A DNA stretch of 64,000 nucleotides, taken from positions 372,001-436,000 of the forward strand of contig NZ_JBDIML010000003.1 in assembly GCF_039614845.1 (NCBI RefSeq), given 5' to 3'. The notes beneath the pieces are model-generated. The model saw only the letters and a program-made list of their open reading frames with translations. It made no database searches and was not told the origin of the DNA. This document shows, in pieces, positions 53,881-62,344 of this stretch. The position numbers and the translations under genes are program-made. Positions within the stretch are counted from its first letter, which is position 1. Each line of letters starts with the position of its first letter. Origin of the DNA: Ornithinibacillus xuwenensis (GTDB lineage: Bacteria > Bacillota > Bacilli > Bacillales > Amphibacillaceae).

Positions 53881-53909
53881 ATAATAAAGCGCTTTCTTTT
53901 TCTTGTCAA
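53881..53909 (-). promoter_or_regulatory. rbs operon promoter with cre-like spacer
   Basis: On minus TTGACA (53904-53909), a 17-base spacer and TATTAT (53881-53886). The spacer holds AAAGCGCTTT (53886-53895), a partial match to the CcpA cre site, placed where CcpA could block RNA polymerase. The stretch 53910-54124 has only a small ACTGAGG/CCTCAGT hairpin at 53955-53975 with no clear role. Confidence 0.8.
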
Positions 53910-54124
53910 ATACTTTTTTTGAAGCACTTTCTTCTGTAGTAGTTATTAATCCCTACTGAGGGATATCACCTCAGTGCAATTAGAACTATCCCTTCCATTA
54001 CATATTGAATAATCTTTTTAGAGGTTCATATAGAAATATCACAAAATTCACACCATCACTTGAAACTTTTGGTAAAATAAAAGTAAACTATAGCTGTATC
54101 TTTTTAGAGAAAAGGAGCATTTCA

Positions 54125-54295
54125 ATGTGGTTTTGGATTGTACTCATTATTGTCATATTAATCTTCCTTGAAGAAGGACTATATTATTTATCGAATCATT
54201 TAGCATTTCGCAAGCAAGCAAAGGACCAAGAAAAGAATGGCATTATCAAAAAATTTTTTCGAAGAAGCCGTCGTAACGAGCACATAGAACATTAG
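54125..54295 (+). CDS. Small membrane-anchored basic protein, function unknown
   Basis: 56 residues: one hydrophobic helix at the N-terminus (WFWIVLIIVILIFL), then a charged cytosolic tail with IKKFFRRSRR. ATG 54125 has GGAG 7 bases upstream; a longer frame starting at 54005 crosses a region with no ribosome site. It is 44 bases before the aminotransferase gene, possibly in the same transcript. I do not recognise the family. Confidence 0.6.
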   Translation: MWFWIVLIIVILIFLEEGLYYLSNHLAFRKQAKDQEKNGIIKKFFRRSRRNEHIEH

Positions 54296-54339
54296 GAATA
54301 TCCTGATGTTTTTTTGTTAACCAAAAGGAGTGTAATAAC

Positions 54340-55500
54340 ATGTTACAAGACTATCAATTACTCCGGATCCCCGGACCGACTCCCATCCCACCTAGTGTCC
54401 AACAAGTAATGCTTGCACCAATGATTGGTCATCGTGATCAGGAGACAAAAGCATTACTGAACCGTATTCAACCTAAACTTAAAAACATATTTGGGACATT
54501 GCAAGATATCGCCGTAATAGCTGGTAGTGGAACTGCAGGTCTCGAGTCTGCTGTTGTCAATACGGTTAATCCCGGAGAAGATGTACTTGTTCTAGTTACT
54601 GGTTCTTTCGGGGATCGCTTTGCAAGGATATGTAAAACCTACCAATTAACTGTACATCGGTTTGATTATGACTGGGGTACAGCGCTAGAGCCTGAGCAAA
54701 TAAAAGCATACCTATCACAAAACCCTTCCATTAAAGCGATTTTTGCAACTTATTGTGAAACCTCAACAGGTGTATTAAATCCAATACGAGAGCTTGCTCA
54801 AGTTGTAAAGCAGGTTTCAGATGCACTATTCATAGTAGACGGTGTTTCTTGCGTTGGCGCAGTTGAAACAAGAATGGATGACTGGGGAATTGATGTACTA
54901 GTTACAGGCTCACAAAAAGCCCTCATGCTCCCTCCTGGACTTACCTTCGTAGCTGCAAATAAGCGAGCATGGAAAAAAATAGAAGAATCCAAGCAAGCTC
55001 GCTTTTTTCTAGATTTACGAAAATACCGTGATTCATCTCAACAGGACTCCACACCATTTACACCAGCGCTTTCCCTTTTATATGGATTAGAACAATCCCT
55101 TACTTTAATTGAATCAGAAGGATTTCCAGCCGTCTTTCAGAGGCATCAAGTAATGAAAAATATGACAAGAGCTTCCATGCGAGCACTTGGCATTCCACTT
55201 TTAACAAATGATTTAGTAGCATCCCCAACCGTAACAGCATTAAAGCCGTACGACTTTCAACCCGACCTATTAAGGAAAATCGTGAAAAAGGATTTTGGAT
55301 TAGTATTAGCTGGAGGCCAAAACCAGTTAAAAGGAAAGATATTTCGAATCGGCCATATGGGTTATTGTTCGCCAGCAGACGTGATTCAGGTTATTAGCTG
55401 TATAGAAATTGGAATGTATAAGCTAGGAAAGAAAACATCACTTGGTATTGGCACGAAAGCAGCTCAGGATGTTTATTTAAATCATATAGAGGGGGATTAA
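54340..55500 (+). CDS. Class V aminotransferase (serine/alanine-glyoxylate type), serA partner
   Basis: 386 residues: LLRIPGPTPIPPSVQQVM start, GSGTAGLESAVVNT, DGVSCVGAVETRMDDWGID and PLP lysine 193 in TGSQKALMLPPG. This is the alanine-glyoxylate/serine-pyruvate/PucG group. It ends 3 bases before serA, so it most likely supplies the phosphoserine transaminase step (SerC role) or makes serine/glycine from glyoxylate. Classical SerC is a different subgroup, hence the caution. AAAAGGAG 10 bases before ATG. Confidence 0.85.
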   Translation: MLQDYQLLRIPGPTPIPPSVQQVMLAPMIGHRDQETKALLNRIQPKLKNIFGTLQDIAVIAGSGTAGLESAVVNTVNPGEDVLVLVTGSFGDRFARICKTYQLTVHRFDYDWGTALEPEQIKAYLSQNPSIKAIFATYCETSTGVLNPIRELAQVVKQVSDALFIVDGVSCVGAVETRMDDWGIDVLVTGSQKALMLPPGLTFVAANKRAWKKIEESKQARFFLDLRKYRDSSQQDSTPFTPALSLLYGLEQSLTLIESEGFPAVFQRHQVMKNMTRASMRALGIPLLTNDLVASPTVTALKPYDFQPDLLRKIVKKDFGLVLAGGQNQLKGKIFRIGHMGYCSPADVIQVISCIEIGMYKLGKKTSLGIGTKAAQDVYLNHIEGD

Positions 55501-55503
55501 AAA

Positions 55504-57090
55504 GTGGCCTTCAGGATATTAATTACAGAATCAATTAGTAATGAAGGGATTCAACGATTACAAGAAACTCCAAATGTAATAGTGGAACTTAGAAGTAATC
55601 TGGATTTTAAAGACTTAACAGCAATTATCCATCAGTTTGATGCATTAATCGTCAGAAGTCAGACCCAAGTAACGAGAGAGATAATTGAACCTGCGACAAA
55701 CTTAAAGATCATCGGACGTGCTGGAGTCGGTGTAGACAATATAGATTTGGATGCAGCAACTGAGAATGGAATTCTGGTTGTTAATGCACCAAATGGAAAT
55801 ACAAATTCTGCTGCAGAGCATACAATGGCTATGCTGATGGCTTTGTCTCGAAACATACCGCAAGCCTATCATGCATTAAAACAAAATAAATGGGACCGCA
55901 AGCAATATATTGGTGTGGAATTAAAGGATAAAACACTAGGTATAATTGGTCTTGGACGAATTGGAGCAGAAGTTGCCTATCGTGCTAGAGGACAACGAAT
56001 GAATGTTATTGCTTATGACCCCTTTCTAACAAAAGAAAAGGCATCCAAGATGGGTATTGAGTATGGGAGTATACAAGCAGTTTTACAAAGTGCGGATTTC
56101 ATTACTGTACATACCCCACTACTTAAAGAAACAAAGCATCTGCTAAATCGCGATGCATTTGAAAGGATGAAGCCGGGGGTGCAAATCATAAACTGCGCAC
56201 GTGGGGGAATTATCGATGAAGATGCATTATACGAGGCAATAATTTCTAAGAAGGTTGTTGGTGCAGCACTAGATGTCCTTGAAGAGGAACCATTTCTACA
56301 ACATAAGCTACTTGAGCTACCTGAGGTTATTGCAACACCTCACCTTGGCGCTAGTACAATAGAGGCACAGGAAAATGTAGCAGTGGATGTTTGCCAAGAT
56401 ATTTTGCGCTATATTCATGGTGGGGTTGTACGAAATCCAGTGAATCTTCCCTCCCTTGATAAAGAGTTTTATCGCAAGATAGAACCCTACTTTCACTTAG
56501 GAGAAAAGCTTGGTGAATTTCTTATCTATTTAGCAGATGAGTCACCTGAGGAAATTACAATTTCATATGCTGGCGATATAACCAGCTACGAGCTTTCACC
56601 ACTAAGTAGAAAAATCATAAAAGGAATATTAAAGCGACATCTCGGAACACATGTAAATGAAATTAATGCATTATATCTAGCCAATAGAAAGGATATTCAA
56701 ATTCACGAAAGTAAAACGTCTACCAAAAAAGGCTTCTCTAACTTAATTACGGTAGAATTAAAAACTAAATCAACCAAGCGAAATGTGTCAGGTACATTAT
56801 TAAATGGATTGGGAGCTAGAATCGTCAAAATTGATCATTTCAGTGTAGACGTAACCCCTAAAGGTCATATTATAGTCATCCATCATACCGATCAACCTGG
56901 TGTAATCGGTAAAATGGGGAGCCTACTCGCTAATCATGACATTAATATCGCTACGATGCAGGTTGACCGTTCAGATATTGGCGGAGATGCTATTATGATG
57001 TTAAAGGTGGATAAGCATGTAGAGGAAGTCGTATTAAATAAACTAATGATGTTAGAAGATATTCATTATGTTAGAGCAATTGACTTATAA
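55504..57090 (+). CDS. serA: D-3-phosphoglycerate dehydrogenase
   Basis: 528 residues with the full-length SerA layout: substrate-binding halves around a Rossmann domain (LGIIGLGRIGAEVAYRA, about 144-160), the catalytic ATPHLGASTIEAQENVA with its histidine near 280, an intervening domain (about 320-450) and a C-terminal ACT domain (HIIVIHHTDQPGVIGKMGSLLANHDINIATM, about 454-528) for serine feedback. It oxidises 3-phosphoglycerate in serine synthesis. GTG start (55504) with GAGGGGG just before it. Confidence 0.95.
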   Translation: MAFRILITESISNEGIQRLQETPNVIVELRSNLDFKDLTAIIHQFDALIVRSQTQVTREIIEPATNLKIIGRAGVGVDNIDLDAATENGILVVNAPNGNTNSAAEHTMAMLMALSRNIPQAYHALKQNKWDRKQYIGVELKDKTLGIIGLGRIGAEVAYRARGQRMNVIAYDPFLTKEKASKMGIEYGSIQAVLQSADFITVHTPLLKETKHLLNRDAFERMKPGVQIINCARGGIIDEDALYEAIISKKVVGAALDVLEEEPFLQHKLLELPEVIATPHLGASTIEAQENVAVDVCQDILRYIHGGVVRNPVNLPSLDKEFYRKIEPYFHLGEKLGEFLIYLADESPEEITISYAGDITSYELSPLSRKIIKGILKRHLGTHVNEINALYLANRKDIQIHESKTSTKKGFSNLITVELKTKSTKRNVSGTLLNGLGARIVKIDHFSVDVTPKGHIIVIHHTDQPGVIGKMGSLLANHDINIATMQVDRSDIGGDAIMMLKVDKHVEEVVLNKLMMLEDIHYVRAIDL

Positions 57091-57164
57091 ATAATTCTAT
57101 TCCCTTTGTCTTGGATTGAAATTGCGTTACCCATTAACAAGGGATAAAAATTGGAGGTATAACG

Positions 57165-57761
57165 ATGCCAAAAGCTTGTTTAAAAAAGACAATAGGAATA
57201 ATCACTTGCTTTCTATTATTCTTACTTGTGACTAACACGGTACTCGCAGCAATGGATCCAACGGAAATAGAACAAATTAATCGTGATGCTCCTTATCATA
57301 TCATAGGGACGGTTACCTCAGATGAGCTTTATAGCGATGTAACAAAAGACCAAGAACATCCAATACAGCTTCGAAAAATGACGATTCATATTACCGATGT
57401 GATAAAAGCTCCAAACAACATGATAGGTAATCGTTCAGTTGACGTATTTTACCACTATATTCCGGCTTGGGATGCCAAGAATTATAATGGTGGAAAAAGG
57501 ATGGACATTGCCAAAGAAGATGTGATTGAAATATGGTTAGAAGAAGGAGATAACGGGTGGGAGCCAGCAATATCAGGAGATTCAGTCCATCATATTCGCT
57601 ACCAAGAAGATCGGAGTGAACATATTGAAGAACCGTTTTGGAATGCCTTCACTCGAAAACTATCAAGTTTAGATTCTATCCAAACGGATGCATTTGTCAT
57701 AATCGGATTACTAATTGTGTTAATTTGGGCTTGTTATAGAGGACTGCGTAAGACAACATAA
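57165..57761 (+). CDS. Secreted, C-terminally anchored protein of unknown function
   Basis: 198 residues: signal peptide (residues 8-28, cleaved near VLAAMD), an extracytoplasmic domain of about 135 residues with HIIGTVTSDELY, VDVFYHYIPAWDA and DVIEIWLEEG (beta-rich), and a C-terminal membrane helix (FVIIGLLIVLIWACY) ending in RKTT. I know no family for it. It follows serA after 74 bases with its own TGGAGG and may be separate. Confidence 0.75.
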   Translation: MPKACLKKTIGIITCFLLFLLVTNTVLAAMDPTEIEQINRDAPYHIIGTVTSDELYSDVTKDQEHPIQLRKMTIHITDVIKAPNNMIGNRSVDVFYHYIPAWDAKNYNGGKRMDIAKEDVIEIWLEEGDNGWEPAISGDSVHHIRYQEDRSEHIEEPFWNAFTRKLSSLDSIQTDAFVIIGLLIVLIWACYRGLRKTT

Positions 57762-57793
57762 AGAAAATCTCATCCAGGTAGATGAGATAAATC

Positions 57794-57835
57794 GTACGGC
57801 ATTTGCTCAGAAGCAAATGTCGTACATTATTTTTA
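57794..57835 (+). terminator. Terminator after the secreted protein gene
   Basis: A 14-bp stem (57794-57807 with 57812-57825, one G-T pair), 4-base loop, then ATTATTTTTA. A smaller ATCTCATC/GATGAGAT hairpin precedes it at 57768-57789. Confidence 0.8.
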
Positions 57836-57850
57836 CACCAGCAATAGGAG

Positions 57851-58633
57851 TCAAAGCTCTTGAAGTACTGGAGTTAACTCATCTAATGTCCTAATTTCAA
57901 AGGTTGGCCGAATGTCTACAGCTTCTATTGCTTTTCTGTTTATCCACACATTCGTTATTCCAACACGGTTGGCACCTAGAATATCCGTATGTAAATTATC
58001 TCCCACCATTATCACTTCTTCCTTTTCCACCATTACACTTTCTAGTACATGTTGGAAAATGGAAGGGTCTGGTTTACCAATTCCATAATCACCAGAAATA
58101 AAAACAGAATCAAAGTAGTTACCAAGCTTTGGGGAAAGGGATAATTTTGTCCGTTGTAAGGAAGGCGATCCATTTGTAAGTAACACTAATTGATACTGTT
58201 CCTTCAACTGTTCTAAAACGGGAAAGACCTCTGAAAATACAAAGGCATATCGCTTTCGAAACATCGGAAAAGCCATGGATAGCTTCTTAGCTAATCCCTC
58301 ATCCTCAATTCCAAATTCACGCAACCCCATTCTCCATACGTCTAGTTGGTATACTGGAGCAATCTCCCTTAACTTCTGAAAGTCTTCTCCATTATCCACA
58401 AATGTACCCCAAAGCCCTTCAAAAGGATTAATTCCAATCCTTTTTGTAAACCGGTATGTATCGTAGGAAGAATAGAGCTCACGGGCAAACTCACGCACCT
58501 TCTTCTCTAGTTGTATGGAATCAATACCATGCTGACTATTTACAATGCCACAAGTAGCACGAAATGCATTATCGATACTTTTTTTGTCATTTATTAATGT
58601 ATCATCTAGATCAAATATAATTACCTTTTTCAT
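57851..58633 (-). CDS. HAD hydrolase, YjjG-type pyrimidine nucleotidase
   Basis: 260 residues: motif I FDLDDTLINDKKS, helical C1 cap, motif II LLTNGSPSLQRTKL and motif III/IV GKPDPSIFQHVL...MVGDNLHTDILGA. This pattern matches the YjjG group that removes phosphate from non-canonical pyrimidine nucleotides. The ATG at 58633 follows AAGGGGAG; a longer frame upstream lacks a ribosome site. Single gene. Confidence 0.85.
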   Translation of the reverse strand: MKKVIIFDLDDTLINDKKSIDNAFRATCGIVNSQHGIDSIQLEKKVREFARELYSSYDTYRFTKRIGINPFEGLWGTFVDNGEDFQKLREIAPVYQLDVWRMGLREFGIEDEGLAKKLSMAFPMFRKRYAFVFSEVFPVLEQLKEQYQLVLLTNGSPSLQRTKLSLSPKLGNYFDSVFISGDYGIGKPDPSIFQHVLESVMVEKEEVIMVGDNLHTDILGANRVGITNVWINRKAIEAVDIRPTFEIRTLDELTPVLQEL

Positions 58634-58821
58634 CGAACTCCCCTTTATATTTTTGAAAGTGATTTTTCTGACTTGATACTTACTATATGTCGTGATGACA
58701 ATCACTAGATGATAGGTATGTAATTTCATTCCATTTCCATTATAGAGTAGTGTACCATATTAGGAGTCTAGCAATTTGAAAGTAATTTATTCCGAATAAA
58801 AAATACTAGAAAAAAATAATA

Positions 58822-58849
58822 CCAAAGCAATATCTAATTATTGCTTTGG
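58822..58849 (-). terminator. Terminator of the SDR gene
   Basis: Perfect 10-bp stem (58822-58831 with 58840-58849), 8-base loop, followed on minus by TATTATTTTTTTC; 12 bases past the stop. Confidence 0.85.
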
Positions 58850-58861
58850 CTTCCTTAATCT

Positions 58862-59458
58862 CTAATATACTTCATAATTTTGACCAGTTTGTGCACCTTC
58901 AACACTCTTTTTATACGAAAGCGCTACACGAACCGCAGGAACTGGTGAGAATCCCGCAAAATATTTTTCCATTTTGCTCCATGATTCTTGAACAATATTT
59001 GGACTAACACTATTAATACGGATACCTCTTGGCATTTCGATGGAGGCTGCTTTCACAAAGGATTTCACCCCTCCATTTGCCATCGCCGCAGATGCTCCCA
59101 TTGGTATCGGGTCATCCATCATTACACCAGTTGTAAGCGTGAAGCTTCCACCATCATTGACATAGTCCATTCCAATTAATACTAAATTAATCTGCCCTTT
59201 TAGCTTACTTTGAATACCACGTTCATTTAGCTCAGGAGTTAGTTCAGACACAGAAGCAAAATTAGCTCCACCAGCCGCGTTTACAACCGCATCCACTTTA
59301 CCAATTTGATTATACATATCTCGAATGCTTTGTTCAGAGGTCGTATCAACCGATACATCTAACCCATTCCGACCAGCACGAATTATTTCGTGATTCGCTA
59401 ATACTTTACATATTTCAGAACCAATTGTCCCACTCGCGCCAACAACTAATATTCTCAT
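58862..59458 (-). CDS. Short SDR-family oxidoreductase lacking the catalytic tyrosine
   Basis: 198 residues: NAD(P) loop VVGASGTIGSEI, VNAAGGANF (the NAG-like motif), and a late RINSVSPNIVQESW. In the usual Tyr-X3-Lys site the sequence is MANGGVKSF, so the tyrosine is replaced (by Asn) while the lysine stays. Members of this short subgroup (YbbO/YgfF-like) are listed as SDRs of unknown role. Cytosolic; AAAGGGG before ATG. Single gene. Confidence 0.82.
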   Translation of the reverse strand: MRILVVGASGTIGSEICKVLANHEIIRAGRNGLDVSVDTTSEQSIRDMYNQIGKVDAVVNAAGGANFASVSELTPELNERGIQSKLKGQINLVLIGMDYVNDGGSFTLTTGVMMDDPIPMGASAAMANGGVKSFVKAASIEMPRGIRINSVSPNIVQESWSKMEKYFAGFSPVPAVRVALSYKKSVEGAQTGQNYEVY

Positions 59459-59492
59459 TTTACAAATCCCCTTTTTGGAATATCAAAATTCT

Positions 59493-59514
59493 CCATCATT
59501 AATTCATATGATGG
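59493..59514 (-). terminator. Possible terminator of the S66 peptidase gene
   Basis: CCATCAT (59493) with ATGATGG (59508), 8-base loop, followed on minus by AGAATTTTG; 13 bases past the stop at 59527. Confidence 0.5.
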
Positions 59515-59526
59515 ACAGTTTGTAAA

Positions 59527-60558
59527 CTATTCCACTCCATTATCGATTAGTGAAAATGTCATTTGATTGCAGTCAATTTCCGCCATAGCTCCGTACGGAA
59601 GTATTAATTTCGGCTCGGTATGCCCAAAGTTTAAGTTATATAGTACTGGGAGCTTTTCTAAATGAAATTCTTTAAGTACTGTTTGAATCTCTATTTTATA
59701 TTCCTCATAGTATTTTTCATCTAAAGGCTTAGCAAATAAGATGCCACTTACCTTTGCTAAAATATTTTGTGCACCATAGTTTCGAAGCCAATATCGAATC
59801 ATGCTAGGGTTAGGCGTTTCTTCAGAAGTTTCAAAAAACAGAATACTATTTTCAAATACCTCTTCATCCGGCCAGATGCTAGTTCCTTTTGCAAATTCAA
59901 GTACTTCCATACATCCCCCGATTAGATGACCGCGTACTACGCCTTCTCCCTGAATCAACTCATATCCACGATTTGGCTTTCGTTTTCTTTTCCGATTCTT
60001 ATTTTGCTCTTCCCATCGAATATGCTCACTTGTCCATTCTGCAGCAGGTTCTATTAATCCGATTTTATTATTGGAGAAAAGTGTCCGTTTCATCATTTCA
60101 ATTGTATAGGAATCCATTGCTACATTTTCTGCAAAATCGGTTAGGATTGCTGGCCCATAGAAGGATGAGATACCTGCTTTTAGGCATATCAAGTGTGGAA
60201 TGGTGGTATCCGAAAACCCCATAAATATTTTTGGATTGTTGTGAATCACATTATAGTCAATATATGGCAGCATTCGAATGCTGTCGTCACCACCAATGTT
60301 CGATATAATCCCTTTTATACTGGGATCACGAAATGCAGCCATGAAATCCTCCGCTCTTGCCTGTGGGTTATGGTAGATATAATCGGTACCCTTTAAACTA
60401 TTTGGCATCGCCACAACCTCTAATTCAAAGACCTCTTCCAATCTTTTAACCCCTTGTTCATATCGCCACCTAAGTTCTTTGTCCCCTGCACCACCCCAAG
60501 ATAAGCTAATAGTTGCTACCTTATCTCCTGGATTTAAACTTTTGGGTTTCACAAACAC
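59527..60558 (-). CDS. S66-family serine carboxypeptidase (LD-carboxypeptidase/MccF-like)
   Basis: 343 residues with the S66 triad: Ser116 in FMGFSDTT, Glu243 in LFFETSEE and His313 in NFGHTEP. A short insertion with RKRKRKPNR (about 189-197) precedes the second domain. The family trims muropeptides or cleaves microcin C and similar aminoacyl-sulfamoyl nucleotides; the MccF-type features (LSWGGAG start) favour the latter or self-protection from such compounds. GTG start with GAGGGGAAACC upstream. Cytosolic. Confidence 0.87.
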   Translation of the reverse strand: MFVKPKSLNPGDKVATISLSWGGAGDKELRWRYEQGVKRLEEVFELEVVAMPNSLKGTDYIYHNPQARAEDFMAAFRDPSIKGIISNIGGDDSIRMLPYIDYNVIHNNPKIFMGFSDTTIPHLICLKAGISSFYGPAILTDFAENVAMDSYTIEMMKRTLFSNNKIGLIEPAAEWTSEHIRWEEQNKNRKRKRKPNRGYELIQGEGVVRGHLIGGCMEVLEFAKGTSIWPDEEVFENSILFFETSEETPNPSMIRYWLRNYGAQNILAKVSGILFAKPLDEKYYEEYKIEIQTVLKEFHLEKLPVLYNLNFGHTEPKLILPYGAMAEIDCNQMTFSLIDNGVE

Positions 60559-60634
60559 GGTTTCCCCTCCTCATGATTCTATCCCTTAATTTATTCAACA
60601 TAATTGCTTATTTTCCTTTTTTATTAAAAATAAG

Positions 60635-60660
60635 AGCCAGGAAATAACTATTTCCTGGCT
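60635..60660 (-). terminator. Terminator of the MFS exporter gene
   Basis: Perfect 11-bp stem AGCCAGGAAAT/ATTTCCTGGCT, 4-base loop, followed on minus by CTTATTTTTAATAA. Confidence 0.85.
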
Positions 60661-60666
60661 TCTTTC

Positions 60667-62082
60667 TTAATTCTGTTTCATATGGCTCGGGTTATCATAT
60701 TTAATAAAGAAGGTAATGACAAGACCAGCTGCAGCAATAACGCCTGCTACTGCAAAGGCCATATTGACACCATGAATAATTCCACTCAATCCTTCTGATG
60801 GTATAGCTGTTGTTGTCATGACCGTAACCAACAATGCCGTACCGATTGCCCCGGCTACCTGGCGTAATGTGTTATTCATTGCTGTTCCATGCGGTAGCAT
60901 TCTTGGTGAGAGTTGGTTTAATCCAGCGGTTGTTACTGGCATCATTACCATCGCAATCCCAAGCATACGAAATGCTTGAACAGTTGCAATATACGTAAAG
61001 GTTGTGTCTGTTGTCAGAACTGTAAGCATAAATGTTGTCGCTGTTATCAGTAACAATCCAATAAGTGAGAGCCATTTTGCTCCAAATTTATCAAATAATC
61101 GTCCAGTAATTGGATTCATTATCCCCATGATAATTGCACCAGGTAACAGGGCTAACCCTGAGACAAGTGGTGAAAATCCTAACATATCCTGCATTAACAA
61201 TGGAAGGATTACTGCTCCGCCAATCATTGCCAAAAATACTGCCATACCTAAAGCAGTTGTTAATGTAAAAATTGGATTCTTAAATATTCGAAACTCCAAG
61301 ATTGGTTGCTCTAGTTTTAATTGTCTTACTATAAACCAGGTTAATGTAACCGCTCCGAGTAAGATTGACAGAATTACTTGCAAACTAGTCCAGCCCGTAT
61401 TTCCAGCAACACTGAACCCATATAGCAAACCTCCGAATCCAAGTGTAGAGAGAATAATCGATAAGATATCAACCTTTGGAAATGTTTGCTTCGTAACATT
61501 TTTTAGAACGTAATACGCTAAGATAAGATCAATTGCTGCAATTGGGAATACAACATAAAATAAGCTTCGCCATGGATAATGCTCAATTAAATATCCAGAC
61601 AAGGTTGGGCCAATTGCCGGTGCAAATGAGATAATTAGACCAAACAACCCCATTGCAGTACCTCTTTTTTCCACTGGAAAAATTAAAAACATGATGGTTT
61701 GCATTAATGGCATCATGATACCAGCACCAGCTGCTTGAAGAACCCTTCCTATTAATAGTGTAAAAAATTCAGGTGCGAAGGCACAGACAATGGTACCTAA
61801 AGCAAATGAACCCATTGCTGAAATAAATAATCCTCTCGTTGTAAATCGTTCAATTAAAAAGGCAGTGATTGGAATCATGATGCCATTCACTAGCATAAAT
61901 ATTGATTGTAACCATTGAACTGTATTATCATCGATTTGCAAATCAGCTTTTATTACTGGTAGCGCTGTGGCTAAAAGCGTTTGATTTAAGATCGCTACGA
62001 ATGCCCCTGATAATAGTACAATGATAAGTGGAACCTTTCGAATCTGTTCCGTTTGTTCTGGTTGCTCCTGACTCTTAACCAT
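60667..62082 (-). CDS. MFS drug exporter (DHA2/EmrB-like)
   Basis: 471 residues with about fourteen helices. LLATALPVIKADLQ is the DHA2 motif C-like start, RVLQAAGAGIMMPLMQTIMF and LISFAPAIGPTLSGYLIEHYPWRSLFYVVFP are typical family blocks. It should export drugs or toxic compounds in exchange for protons. GAAGGAAG precedes ATG. Single gene. Confidence 0.92.
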   Translation of the reverse strand: MVKSQEQPEQTEQIRKVPLIIVLLSGAFVAILNQTLLATALPVIKADLQIDDNTVQWLQSIFMLVNGIMIPITAFLIERFTTRGLFISAMGSFALGTIVCAFAPEFFTLLIGRVLQAAGAGIMMPLMQTIMFLIFPVEKRGTAMGLFGLIISFAPAIGPTLSGYLIEHYPWRSLFYVVFPIAAIDLILAYYVLKNVTKQTFPKVDILSIILSTLGFGGLLYGFSVAGNTGWTSLQVILSILLGAVTLTWFIVRQLKLEQPILEFRIFKNPIFTLTTALGMAVFLAMIGGAVILPLLMQDMLGFSPLVSGLALLPGAIIMGIMNPITGRLFDKFGAKWLSLIGLLLITATTFMLTVLTTDTTFTYIATVQAFRMLGIAMVMMPVTTAGLNQLSPRMLPHGTAMNNTLRQVAGAIGTALLVTVMTTTAIPSEGLSGIIHGVNMAFAVAGVIAAAGLVITFFIKYDNPSHMKQN

Positions 62083-62344
62083 ACTGCTTCCTTCTTTCTC
62101 TATTTACTCATACTTATTGATACCACAAGGCTAGTATTTTATGACTAGATTGTGGAATACTTATCTACTTGAAATTTGACAAGATTCCATTATAACATCC
62201 CCATTCATATTTAAAAAAGGAAACGAACTAGAGAATTGTATCCCATTTAGCAAGATGTTTACCTCATAAATCCTTTGGTATTTTATGATATTTCTTAAGC
62301 TATTCGTTTATAATGAATGTAAAAGGAGGACGTATTTAAGTTAT

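Noticed and set aside
60667..62082. Exporter and peptidase as an antibiotic self-resistance cluster
   Set aside because: Both are common stand-alone genes with separate terminators; no biosynthetic gene is present in the window.
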